Positions 1-6,516 are shown, numbered from the stretch's first letter. The stretch is 11,491 bases of DNA from Betaproteobacteria bacterium (GCA_029858545.1 JAOUFA010000080.1:1-11491); one strand, 5' to 3'. Made by a program: numbers and translations. Notes: generated by a model not told the origin, from the sequence alone.

Positions 1-89
1 GACGTCGGCGGTGGAAGCGAATCTCGGTGCATTAATGGGAAGGCGCCGAACCGTGACCCGCCGCATTTCTCGGGGCAATTCTAGGCGGG

Positions 90-118
90 TTGTCGGTTCC
101 TACGCAGCGTGCAATTAT
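90..118 (+). promoter_or_regulatory. Weak candidate sigma-70 promoter upstream of ispD
   Basis: TTGTCG (90-95) and AATTAT (113-118) are separated by 17 bases. Each matches the -35 or -10 consensus at four of six positions. Transcription would begin near 125 and leave a leader of about 20 bases before the preferred ispD start. The 89 bases to the left hold no gene I can support. A minus-strand ATG at 32-30 opens a frame that runs off the left edge, so a divergent gene could begin there, but only ten codons are visible. The match is weak and the call is mainly positional. Confidence 0.22.
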
Positions 119-146
119 ACGCGTTCGACTTTCTCACAGAATTCCA

Positions 147-842
147 TTGGCCTTCTTCGCTCTGATTCCCGCCGCAGGCAGCGGCACGCGCATGGCGGGC
201 GAACGCCCCAAACAGTATCGCCCACTTGCCGGCCGCCCGATGCTTTGGCACGCCGTGAGGTCGGTATGCATGGCACCCGTGGAAACGGTCTTCGTCGTAC
301 TGGCTCCCGACGACCAACACTTCGCCGGATGCGACTGGAGCGCTTTCGCCGGCAAGGTCGAACCCCTGTATTGCGGCGGCGCAAGCCGGCGTGAATCGGT
401 CTACAACGGCCTGGTGGCCGCTATGGCGGCGGTCGATCCCGATGACTGGATCCTGGTTCACGACGCTGCGCGCCCCTGTCTGCCGAAGGCAGATCTCGAG
501 CGCCTGATCGCCGAGTGCTCCGAGGATCGGATCGGCGGACTGCTCGCCATGCCAATCGCCGATACCGTGAAGCGCGCCACGAAGGACGAAGGCGGTGCGC
601 AACGCGTCGCGAGTACCGAGGATCGCTCGCAGCTATGGCTCGCGCAAACACCGCAGATGTTTCGCGTCGGCCTGCTTGCGCAGGCGCTGCGCGACGCGCG
701 CGGATTGGTCACCGACGAGGCCAACGCGATCGAACAGATGGGGCTGATGCCGCGTCTGGTCACCGGTAACCGCGAAAACCTCAAGGTGACCTGGCCGGAG
801 GATCTCGCGATCGCCGAAGCGCTTCTCGGGGCACGCACATGA
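147..842 (+). CDS. ispD: 2-C-methyl-D-erythritol 4-phosphate cytidylyltransferase
   Basis: IspD transfers CMP from CTP to 2-C-methyl-D-erythritol 4-phosphate, the third step of the cytoplasmic MEP isoprenoid pathway. The glycosyltransferase-A-like nucleotidyltransferase fold is recognisable. Near the N-terminus is the CTP-binding loop PAAGSGTRM followed by ERPKQY; R15 and K22 correspond to the catalytic Arg/Lys pair (R20/K27 in E. coli). HDAARP lies at about residues 105-110 and ADTVKR further on. The start is uncertain. The frame is open from a TTG at 90, but that adds 19 residues with no family counterpart. TTG at 147 puts the usual short lead (MAFFALIPAAG) before the loop and gives 231 residues, the normal family length. 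There is no strong ribosome binding site and no in-frame ATG near the loop, so the true start may be a rare codon. The stop overlaps the ispF start by ATGA, which implies coupled translation. Confidence 0.95.
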   Translation: MAFFALIPAAGSGTRMAGERPKQYRPLAGRPMLWHAVRSVCMAPVETVFVVLAPDDQHFAGCDWSAFAGKVEPLYCGGASRRESVYNGLVAAMAAVDPDDWILVHDAARPCLPKADLERLIAECSEDRIGGLLAMPIADTVKRATKDEGGAQRVASTEDRSQLWLAQTPQMFRVGLLAQALRDARGLVTDEANAIEQMGLMPRLVTGNRENLKVTWPEDLAIAEALLGART

Positions 843-1306
843 GAATCGGGCAGGGCTTCGATGTCCACGCACTCGCCGCCGGACGGAAACTCATCCTCGG
901 TGGCGTCGAAATCCCCTTCGAACGCGGCCTCGACGGACATTCCGACGCCGATGTCTTGATCCACGCCCTCTGCGATGCACTGCTCGGTGCCGCGGCGCTC
1001 GGTGACATCGGCAAGCACTTCCCCGACACCGACCCCGCCTATCTAGGCGCCAATAGCCGCGTGCTGCTGCGGGAAGTCGCACGTAAGCTCGTGGCGGCTG
1101 GCTTTCGCATTGTGAACGTCGACACCACCGTCGTCGCCCAGGCGCCGCGCCTCGCGCCGCATATTCCGGCAATGATCGCCAACCTCGCCGCCGATCTGGG
1201 AATTCCCGCAAGCGCGGTAAGCGTCAAGGCCACCACCACCGAGCGACTTGGCTTCGCTGGGCGCGGAGAAGGGATCGCCGCAACGGCGATCGCGCTGCTC
1301 GGATAA
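839..1306 (+). CDS. ispF: 2-C-methyl-D-erythritol 2,4-cyclodiphosphate synthase
   Basis: IspF cyclises 4-diphosphocytidyl-2-C-methyl-D-erythritol 2-phosphate to MEcPP with release of CMP. It acts two steps after IspD in the MEP pathway and is a homotrimer in characterised family members. The 155-residue length is typical. The N-terminus RIGQGFDVH supplies metal ligands D8 and H10. GHSDADVLIHAL supplies H42, the third metal ligand. D56 lies in LGDIGKHFPD. The signature KATTTERLGF near residues 130-139 holds the substrate-binding threonines and E135, at the E. coli numbering. The ATG overlaps the ispD stop as ATGA, so the two genes form one translationally coupled unit. The E. coli arrangement is the same except that surE and truD do not follow here; a PaiB-like gene starts 24 bases downstream. 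Confidence 0.97.
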   Translation: MRIGQGFDVHALAAGRKLILGGVEIPFERGLDGHSDADVLIHALCDALLGAAALGDIGKHFPDTDPAYLGANSRVLLREVARKLVAAGFRIVNVDTTVVAQAPRLAPHIPAMIANLAADLGIPASAVSVKATTTERLGFAGRGEGIAATAIALLG

Positions 1307-1318
1307 CAATCTCGGACC

Positions 1319-1323
1319 GGGAG
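1319..1323 (+). promoter_or_regulatory. Ribosome binding site of the PaiB-like gene
   Basis: GGGAG at 1319-1323 lies seven bases before the ATG at 1331. It is a good Shine-Dalgarno match and fixes the start of the downstream gene. It sits in the 24-base gap after ispF, which has no room for an obvious terminator, so read-through from ispDF is likely. Confidence 0.6.
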
Positions 1324-1330
1324 TTCTTCC

Positions 1331-1951
1331 ATGTACGCCCCGCCCTATAACCGGATCGAGGAACGCGCCGAAATCGCCCATTTCATGCGCGCACACAGCT
1401 TCTGCCTGCTCGTCACCGGGGTAAGCGGCGAGCTGGCCGCCTCGCACCTACCCTGCGTGGTCGAGGAGCGCGGCGAGCAGCTTGCCCTCATGATGCACAT
1501 GGCGCGCGCCAATCCACAGTGGCAAAGCTTCTACGAGGGCGAGGAAGTGCTGGCCGTGTTCTCCGGGCCGCACGCCTATGTGTCGCCGCGCTGGTACGCG
1601 GACAAGCCGCGCGTACCGACCTGGAACTACGCCGCGGTGCACGCCTATGGTAGCGTGCATATCATGAACGAAGCGGCGGCCAAAACCGACGCATTGCGTC
1701 AGCTTGTCGCGATCCACGATGTCACCTGGCTGACCGAATTCGAGAGCTTGCCGGAGCAATACATGACCGACATGCTCAAGGGCATCGTTGCCTTCGAAAT
1801 CTCCATCACACGCATCGAAACGCGCTGGAAGCTTTCGCAGAACCGCGGCCGGCGCGAGCAGGAATTGATCGCCACCGCGCTCGACGAGTCCGGCGAAGCT
1901 GGATTGGGCGCACTCGCCGCGCTCACACGCAGGCACCTCGTCGAGCGGTGA
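1331..1951 (+). CDS. PaiB-family FMN-binding split-barrel protein
   Basis: This 206-residue protein belongs to the PaiB / FMN-binding negative transcriptional regulator family (flavin-reductase-like split barrel). The B. subtilis member represses protease and sporulation functions; in most bacteria the role is unknown, and FMN or heme binding is the only safe expectation. Family hallmarks occur in order: MYAPPYN at the N-terminus, SHLPCVVEE near 40, HMARANPQW near 56, FSGPHAYVSPRWY near 77, VPTWNYAAVHAYG near 95, and IETRWKLSQNRG near 160, which is usually the best-conserved C-terminal signature. There is no signal peptide or membrane segment, so it is probably cytoplasmic. It starts 24 bases after ispF with its own ribosome binding site, and its stop overlaps the next gene's GTG start as GTGA. 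It is likely part of an ispD-ispF-paiB-thpR transcript. A link between its flavin chemistry and isoprenoid synthesis is not shown by the sequence. Confidence 0.9.
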   Translation: MYAPPYNRIEERAEIAHFMRAHSFCLLVTGVSGELAASHLPCVVEERGEQLALMMHMARANPQWQSFYEGEEVLAVFSGPHAYVSPRWYADKPRVPTWNYAAVHAYGSVHIMNEAAAKTDALRQLVAIHDVTWLTEFESLPEQYMTDMLKGIVAFEISITRIETRWKLSQNRGRREQELIATALDESGEAGLGALAALTRRHLVER

Positions 1952-2475
1952 ACGGCAAGGCGCCGCTGCGTCTATTCTTCGCCGTATGGCCGGAGCCCAA
2001 ACTTGCTCATCGACTCGCCAGCTGGGCGAATTCGGCACATCGCACGACCGGCGGCCGACTCACCCGCGCCGAATCGATTCACCTGACCCTCGCATTTCTG
2101 GGGGAGGTGCCCGCGCCGCGCGTTGAAAATGCAATTTCGGCCGCGCTACGCGTACCGGCGCGAACCTGTATCATGCAAATTGACGAGGCGTGCTTCTGGC
2201 CGCACAACCGCATCGTCTGGGCCGGCCCGCGCGAGACACCGGCACCGCTTGCCGAGCTTGCCGCGGACCTCAAGCAGCAGCTTGAAGTCGAGGGCTTCGA
2301 TCTCGATGCACGGTCCTTCCAGGCGCACATCACGCTGATTCGCAAGGCGCGCGCAACGCGACAGCTGCCGCCGCTCCCGGCGCTCGACTGGCGGGTACAC
2401 GAGTTCGTCCTTGTGCGATCCATGAAAGATCGTGAAGGCGCCCGCTACGAAGTGCTGCGCCGATTCGCAGCCTGA
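1948..2475 (+). CDS. thpR: RNA 2',3'-cyclic phosphodiesterase (2H phosphoesterase)
   Basis: This is a 175-residue LigT/ThpR-type 2H phosphoesterase. The family hydrolyses 2',3'-cyclic phosphates on RNA or nucleotides to 2'-phosphates and can join tRNA half molecules in vitro. The two catalytic H-x-T-L motifs are plain: HLTL at residues 45-48 and HITL at 127-130. RLFFAVWP at the N-terminus is the typical first beta strand, and FLGEV follows the first motif. Length is normal (E. coli about 176). The start is a GTG whose last two bases are shared with the TGA of the PaiB-like gene (GTGA), so reinitiation coupling is probable. I see no separate ribosome binding site, which fits coupling. It is the last gene of the plus-strand run; the convergent carbonic anhydrase stop is 14 bases away and no hairpin plus T-run separates them. 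Confidence 0.93.
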   Translation: MNGKAPLRLFFAVWPEPKLAHRLASWANSAHRTTGGRLTRAESIHLTLAFLGEVPAPRVENAISAALRVPARTCIMQIDEACFWPHNRIVWAGPRETPAPLAELAADLKQQLEVEGFDLDARSFQAHITLIRKARATRQLPPLPALDWRVHEFVLVRSMKDREGARYEVLRRFAA

Positions 2476-2489
2476 GCCATTGCGCCCGC

Positions 2490-3128
2490 CTACCCCTTTA
2501 CTGCCCTCTCGTACGCCGCAGCGATCTCTCCGGGCCCTGTCACGCACACCGAGAGGTCTCGTAGCAGCCCGTCGGAAATCGCGTAGATCCAGCCATGCAC
2601 CGCAAGCGGCGCGCCGCGCGCCCAGGCATCCTGCACGATGGTGGTACGGCAGACGTTTAACACCTGCTCGATCACATTCAACTCGCACAGCCGGTCGAAG
2701 CGCTTCGTCTCCCCGTCGAGCGATGCAATCTGCTTCTGATGTTCTTGCATCACGTCCTGCACGTGACGCAGCCAGTTATCAATGAGACCGTAGCGCGAAT
2801 CGCGCATTGCCGCCTGCACGCCGCCACAGCCGTAGTGCCCGCAGACGATGACATGCCTGACCTTGAGCACGTCGACCGCATACTGCAGCACGCTGAGGCA
2901 ATTCAGATCCGAGTGAACCACGACATTTGCCACATTGCGGTGCACAAACAATTCCCCGGGCAGCAAGTTGACGATTTCATTCGCCGGCACGCGGCTGTCG
3001 GCACAGCCGATCCACAGATACTGCGGCGATTGCTGGCGCGTGAGCTTGCTGAAGAATTCCGGGTCGCGGCCGAGGATCTCGGCCGCCCAGGCCCGGTTGC
3101 TATCGAAGAGTTGCTTGAGGAGCCGCAT
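2490..3128 (-). CDS. can: Beta-class carbonic anhydrase
   Basis: It catalyses reversible hydration of CO2 to bicarbonate, supplying bicarbonate to carboxylases in the cytoplasm. The 212-residue protein aligns closely with E. coli Can (YadF). Zinc ligands fall at the same numbers: C42 and D44 in CADSRVP, and H98 and C101 in CGHYGCGG. R46 forms the Asp-Arg dyad. The segment LFVHRNVANVV (60-70) is also typical. It lies 27 bases downstream of the GMC dehydrogenase gene on the same strand with no terminator visible between them, so it may share that transcript. A weak GCAGG lies about 20 bases upstream of the ATG, so the ribosome binding site is poor. The assignment is secure; co-transcription is inference. 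If the upstream class II aldolase homologue is a decarboxylase, a CO2-handling link is conceivable but unproven. Confidence 0.96.
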   Translation of the reverse strand: MRLLKQLFDSNRAWAAEILGRDPEFFSKLTRQQSPQYLWIGCADSRVPANEIVNLLPGELFVHRNVANVVVHSDLNCLSVLQYAVDVLKVRHVIVCGHYGCGGVQAAMRDSRYGLIDNWLRHVQDVMQEHQKQIASLDGETKRFDRLCELNVIEQVLNVCRTTIVQDAWARGAPLAVHGWIYAISDGLLRDLSVCVTGPGEIAAAYERAVKG

Positions 3129-3155
3129 GCCGCGAGGGTAACACGACAGACCTGC

Positions 3156-4727
3156 TCAATTCCGAGCATTGCCTCCAAGCAGGAGGGCCAGCCGCGTCGC
3201 ATTGCGCGCAGCGAGACCGTAGATCGACATCTGCGGGTTGACGCCGAGACTGGTCGGAAACACCGAGCCGTCGATGACATACAGGTTTTCAACCTGATAG
3301 TGGCGCCCGTCGCTGTCGACCACCGAACTGCTTGCCTCGCCCCCCATTGCGCAGCCGCCCATCACGTGGGCACTGAAAATCGCCGCGCCCATTGCATTTG
3401 ACGGCAGGGAATCAATGGCGCTTCTTGCCTGCGCAAGCGACGTATAGGGATGCGCGTCGCTGTGCAGCGGCAATACCTCGCGAGCGCCGGCGGCGAACTG
3501 GATCTCCGCCATGCTCGCCCACGCACCGTAGGCGCCTTCCCAAAGGTAGCGGTTCATCGCGTAATCGAGCACCGGACTTCCGTCATCGCGCAGCATGACG
3601 CTCCCACCCGGACTCTCCACATGAAAGCCGTCGCGCAACAAGGCGACGAGCACCTGGGAATTTCGGTAGCGTGTCGCGGCGTGCTCCAGGTGTCCCTTGC
3701 CCATGCGGCCGGCGAGACTCATGAACAGCATCGGATAGACCGGCGCCGCCTCGACCTTGTAGCCGACCCTTCCGGCAATACCGTCGCGCCACAGGAACTG
3801 GTCGGAATACACGGACTGCGGTGCGCCCTGCCAACCGTCTACTGCGCCGGGCATGTCCGCCACCGACACCAGCACCGGATGAATGAATGTCCGCTTGCCG
3901 AGCCGCCCGTGAGGATCCGGCACATTCGAGCGCAGCAACAGCCCGGGTGTGTTGATCCCGCCACCCGCAGCGACCACCACGCGTGCATTCACCGTCACCT
4001 TTCGACCAGTCGGATATACGCCGCGCGCATCGAGCGCGACCGCTTCGACTCCCGACGCCTTACCGCGGCGCAGAATGACTCGCTCGGCACGGCAACGTGT
4101 AATTAGCGTCGCGCCCGCATCGAGCGCGCCCGGCACGGTGGTAACGAGCATGCTGCGCTTGGCATTTACCGGGCAGCCCAATCCGCAAGCGCCAAGGTTG
4201 CGGCACTGATCGACATTGCGCGGAATGACCTCGTGCAGGTAGCCGAGCTTCGCGCAGCCACGCGCGAGAACCTCGTTGTTCTCATTCGGCGCCAATTTCC
4301 AGGGCGCCACGTTGAGGCGTCGCTCCATGCGCTCGAACCAGGGCGCGAGCTCCGCAGGATCCAGTCCCCTGACGCCATGAGCCGATGCCCAGTGATGCAG
4401 CACCTCGTCGGGGGTGCGAAAGGTTGCGGTCCAGTTGACCGTCGTCGAACCTCCGACCGTGCGCCCCTGCAGAATCGCGATCGCGCCGTCCTTCGTGGTG
4501 CGGTTCGCACCATCGTAATAGAGCTCGCTGAAGGCATCGGCCTCCCGCAAAGTAAAGTCGGCGGCCGCACGGTGGGCACCTTCCTCCAGCAGCACCACCC
4601 TGAGACCGGCTCGGGCGAGGATCTCCGCCGCAGTGCCACCGCCCGCGCCAGTGCCGACGACCACCGCATCCGTATCGAGCGTCAGGTCGCTCGCGAATTT
4701 CGAGGCGTCGTGAATCGCCCGGCTCAT
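3156..4727 (-). CDS. GMC-family FAD-dependent dehydrogenase with a putative Fe-S cysteine motif
   Basis: This 523-residue flavoprotein belongs to the glucose-methanol-choline oxidoreductase family and should oxidise an alcohol or sugar hydroxyl. The FAD-binding Rossmann motif GTGAGGGTAAE spans residues 25-35, followed by LLEEG at 47-50; GRTVGGST at 88-95 is the second FAD contact. C175, C181 and C185 form C-x5-C-x3-C. As I recall the family, the catalytic subunit of Burkholderia cepacia FAD-glucose dehydrogenase uses the same spacing to hold a 3Fe-4S cluster. H454 in AHVMGGCAMG and N497 in GVNPQMS form the expected His/Asn catalytic pair, and VIDGSVFPTS (484-493) is the C-terminal FAD signature. 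There is no signal peptide. The ATG overlaps the stop of the twin-arginine gamma gene (ATGA), so gamma probably carries it through Tat as a folded complex. The usual cytochrome c beta subunit is not encoded nearby. The substrate cannot be read from the sequence. Confidence 0.9.
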   Translation of the reverse strand: MSRAIHDASKFASDLTLDTDAVVVGTGAGGGTAAEILARAGLRVVLLEEGAHRAAADFTLREADAFSELYYDGANRTTKDGAIAILQGRTVGGSTTVNWTATFRTPDEVLHHWASAHGVRGLDPAELAPWFERMERRLNVAPWKLAPNENNEVLARGCAKLGYLHEVIPRNVDQCRNLGACGLGCPVNAKRSMLVTTVPGALDAGATLITRCRAERVILRRGKASGVEAVALDARGVYPTGRKVTVNARVVVAAGGGINTPGLLLRSNVPDPHGRLGKRTFIHPVLVSVADMPGAVDGWQGAPQSVYSDQFLWRDGIAGRVGYKVEAAPVYPMLFMSLAGRMGKGHLEHAATRYRNSQVLVALLRDGFHVESPGGSVMLRDDGSPVLDYAMNRYLWEGAYGAWASMAEIQFAAGAREVLPLHSDAHPYTSLAQARSAIDSLPSNAMGAAIFSAHVMGGCAMGGEASSSVVDSDGRHYQVENLYVIDGSVFPTSLGVNPQMSIYGLAARNATRLALLLGGNARN

Positions 4728-5311
4728 AGCGGCGCGTCACCCTTCGGACGCGCGATTTGCACAGGACCGGGATAGCCCAGCTGCGGCCAGGACGCGGGCA
4801 GTCCATACCAGCCGACGGTCGCGATACCCTCGAGCAGGCGGTAGATCTGCCGGAAGGTATCGAACCCGCTGGTGCGAAAACTTTCCAGAAACCGGTTCAC
4901 CTCTTCGGCTTTCGCGCGCTCCCAGGGCTCGCTCACCCCGGCGACCAGGCGACGCCCAAGCCAAAGATTAAGGAGATCGAAGGCCCCCAGCGCCTCGGCC
5001 TGAACGGCCGGCGCAAAGGTGGAGAAGTAGCGGTCCGCGCCGAGAATCGCCTGTTCGACCGTCTGACGACGCAGTGCGGCCTCCCGCGGCAGGACACCGT
5101 CGAGGAAGGCCGCAGTGATTGCCCGTACAAGTGCTCGATCCCGGGGGCGAAGGAAACCGAGCGCCGGTTCCGACATTTCGGCGTACGCGGTGCGAATCAG
5201 CCATCGGCCCGCGACGCCGGCGCTCACCAACGCCAGAGAACCCACCAAGCCCGTCTTCAGGAACTGCCGGCGCGAAGCAGGCTCTCGCCGCACGAGTTGC
5301 GCGCCGTGCAT
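4724..5311 (-). CDS. Twin-arginine gluconate 2-dehydrogenase subunit 3-like (gamma) protein
   Basis: This is a small Tat-exported partner subunit of the gluconate 2-dehydrogenase subunit 3 family. In characterised FAD-dependent gluconate, glucose and related dehydrogenases this subunit assembles with the GMC flavoprotein and supplies the export signal. With the start chosen here the protein has 195 residues: a basic lead, SRRQFLKTG at about 13-21, a hydrophobic stretch to about residue 35, then TAYAEM near a likely cleavage site. The mature part is mostly alpha-helical with no cofactor motif. The chosen ATG overlaps the upstream aldolase stop as TGATG. An in-frame ATG at 5353 would add 14 residues (209 total) and overlap that gene by 43 bases; its GGCAGG sits unusually close to the ATG, so the internal start is preferred but not certain. 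The stop overlaps the GMC start by ATGA. The tight coupling implies stoichiometric synthesis. Confidence 0.82.
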   Translation of the reverse strand: MHGAQLVRREPASRRQFLKTGLVGSLALVSAGVAGRWLIRTAYAEMSEPALGFLRPRDRALVRAITAAFLDGVLPREAALRRQTVEQAILGADRYFSTFAPAVQAEALGAFDLLNLWLGRRLVAGVSEPWERAKAEEVNRFLESFRTSGFDTFRQIYRLLEGIATVGWYGLPASWPQLGYPGPVQIARPKGDAPL

Positions 5312-6036
5312 CAGTGGCCGGTAGCCGAAATCTTCCTGCGCCACAACTGCCATGGCCTGCCGACCGTTGTGCGATTCTTGGCATCGGACAGTGCTGCTTC
5401 GTCGGATTCCAGGTAGGTCACCGAACCACCCAGCGCAATGGCGGTCGCCTGCAAACGGGCGTTCAACTCGGTGTAGATCGCCCGAAACACGGCGATGGGG
5501 ATCGCATCGCCGACCGCGACGAAGCCGTGCCCACGCATCAGAGTCACATTGTCCGCTCCAAGCGTCTCGGCAAGCGAACGCCCCTGCTCGTGATTCGTCA
5601 CCAGCATGTCGGTGCAGCCGAAATGCTTGCGGATATCCCAGACGTTCGCCCCCGAACCGAGGAAGGAACTCATGTGGTACATCGGCTTCATGCGCACGCT
5701 GGAGCCGGCAAACGGTACCACCGACGGTGCGTGGCTGTGCACCACCGCATGCACATCCGGTCGACGCCGGTAGATTTCTCCGTGGATAAAGCGCTCGAGA
5801 TACGCCAGGCGCGTGTCCCCTATGGCATTCGAGTCCAGATCAAAGGTCAGGATATCTTCGGCCGTCACCAACTCCGGGGCCAGCGAGCGCGATAGCAGAT
5901 ATTGCTGTGGATTGCCGGGATGGCGCGCACTGACATGGCCGTAGCCGTCGAGTACCCCTTCGCGCGCCAGAATGCGGTTTGCATCAACCAGCGCTTCCAT
6001 CGTTTCCCCCATTGCCTGCGTACCGTCTCGTGCCAT
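5311..6036 (-). CDS. Class II aldolase/adducin-family lyase or decarboxylase
   Basis: This 241-residue member of the class II aldolase/adducin family is probably cytoplasmic; there is no signal peptide. Members cleave or decarboxylate hydroxy- and oxo-acids using a divalent metal. GHVSARHPGNP (33-43) is the substrate-binding loop, followed by LLSRSLAPELVTAEDI. E81 in LERFIHGEIYR, H100 and H102 in VVHSHAPS, and H170 in MRGHG match the Glu plus three-His set of L-fuculose-phosphate aldolase. The fit to sugar-phosphate aldolases is loose. Overall style resembles proteins annotated as 3-hydroxy-2-methylpyridine-dicarboxylate or hydroxy-carboxymuconate semialdehyde decarboxylases, so decarboxylation is as likely as aldol cleavage. 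GGGAAA lies about five bases before this ATG; a second ATG eight codons in is also possible. The stop overlaps the gamma-subunit start (TGATG), tying it to the GMC dehydrogenase. It follows the small secreted-protein gene by 48 bases. Confidence 0.86.
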   Translation of the reverse strand: MARDGTQAMGETMEALVDANRILAREGVLDGYGHVSARHPGNPQQYLLSRSLAPELVTAEDILTFDLDSNAIGDTRLAYLERFIHGEIYRRRPDVHAVVHSHAPSVVPFAGSSVRMKPMYHMSSFLGSGANVWDIRKHFGCTDMLVTNHEQGRSLAETLGADNVTLMRGHGFVAVGDAIPIAVFRAIYTELNARLQATAIALGGSVTYLESDEAALSDAKNRTTVGRPWQLWRRKISATGH

Positions 6037-6084
6037 TCGCGTTTCCCGCTGTGGTTTCCGCCCCGCTCCGTCGACATACCCTGG

Positions 6085-6516
6085 CTATTCCTGCCAGGAC
6101 GTCACGGCGCCATCGATGAAGTAGACGTATATGGAAATAGAGCGCCGATCATACCCCCAGATGTCGTTCCGTCCCTCCACGCCCTCGGTCTGATTCATCC
6201 GGTTCGGTTTGCCAAGCGCCGCCACCACCGCGCACTCGGACATTCCTACCCGCAGGCGCCCCCTGCGAACGGGGCGTACGTCAATCTTCTGAAACTGCCC
6301 CGCCTTGGCGGCACGGTCCAGCAGCAATTCCCGCCATGCGCGCCCCGAATTGGTTGCCCCCCCCCTTCGCAGCGCCTTGCCGGTCTCCGCGCACAATTGC
6401 CACCAGTCCATCGCTTCCACGCGCGCCCTCGCCGCCGCACGCTCGCGCGCCCCCACGGGCTCCCCCGCCTGGACCGTGGCAGTCAGGATCATCAAGGCTG
6501 CAACGAGCATTCGCAT
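6085..6516 (-). CDS. Small secreted protein with BamE/SmpA-like C-terminal domain
   Basis: I cannot name this gene. With the start chosen here it has 143 residues. MRMLVAALMILTATVQAG is a convincing Sec signal peptide with no lipobox cysteine. Next comes an Arg/Ala-rich helical stretch, then from about residue 90 a segment VGMSECAVVAALGKPNRMN ... DIWGY ... YVYFIDGAVTSWQ. It follows the pattern of the SmpA/OmlA (BamE-like) domain: G-M-S, a short helix, G-x-P, W-x-Y, then Y-F-x-x-G. Two cysteines, about C42 and C95, could form a periplasmic disulfide. The start at 6516 is preferred because GGGGGA lies five bases upstream; an upstream ATG at 6534 adds six residues and lacks a site. A run of nine G on the coding strand (6365-6357) interrupts the middle of the gene. 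It is first in the minus-strand run, 48 bases before the aldolase homologue, and diverges from grpE. Function unknown; export is well supported, the domain moderately. Confidence 0.72.
   Translation of the reverse strand: MRMLVAALMILTATVQAGEPVGARERAAARARVEAMDWWQLCAETGKALRRGGATNSGRAWRELLLDRAAKAGQFQKIDVRPVRRGRLRVGMSECAVVAALGKPNRMNQTEGVEGRNDIWGYDRRSISIYVYFIDGAVTSWQE

Noticed and set aside
1..32. Divergent gene start, possibly mfd, at the left edge on the minus strand
   Set aside because: An ATG at 32-30 opens ten codons to the edge, but there is no clear ribosome binding site and too little protein to identify. mfd next to ispD is only a loose recollection from other betaproteobacteria.
11..394. 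Arginine-rich plus-strand frame overlapping ispD
   Set aside because: Low-complexity Arg/Pro-rich translation typical of an off-frame in GC-rich DNA, fully overlapped by a well-supported ispD.
2739..3401. Long plus-strand frame opposite can and the end of the GMC gene
   Set aside because: It is antisense to two genes with clear catalytic motifs, and its translation matches no family I recognise.
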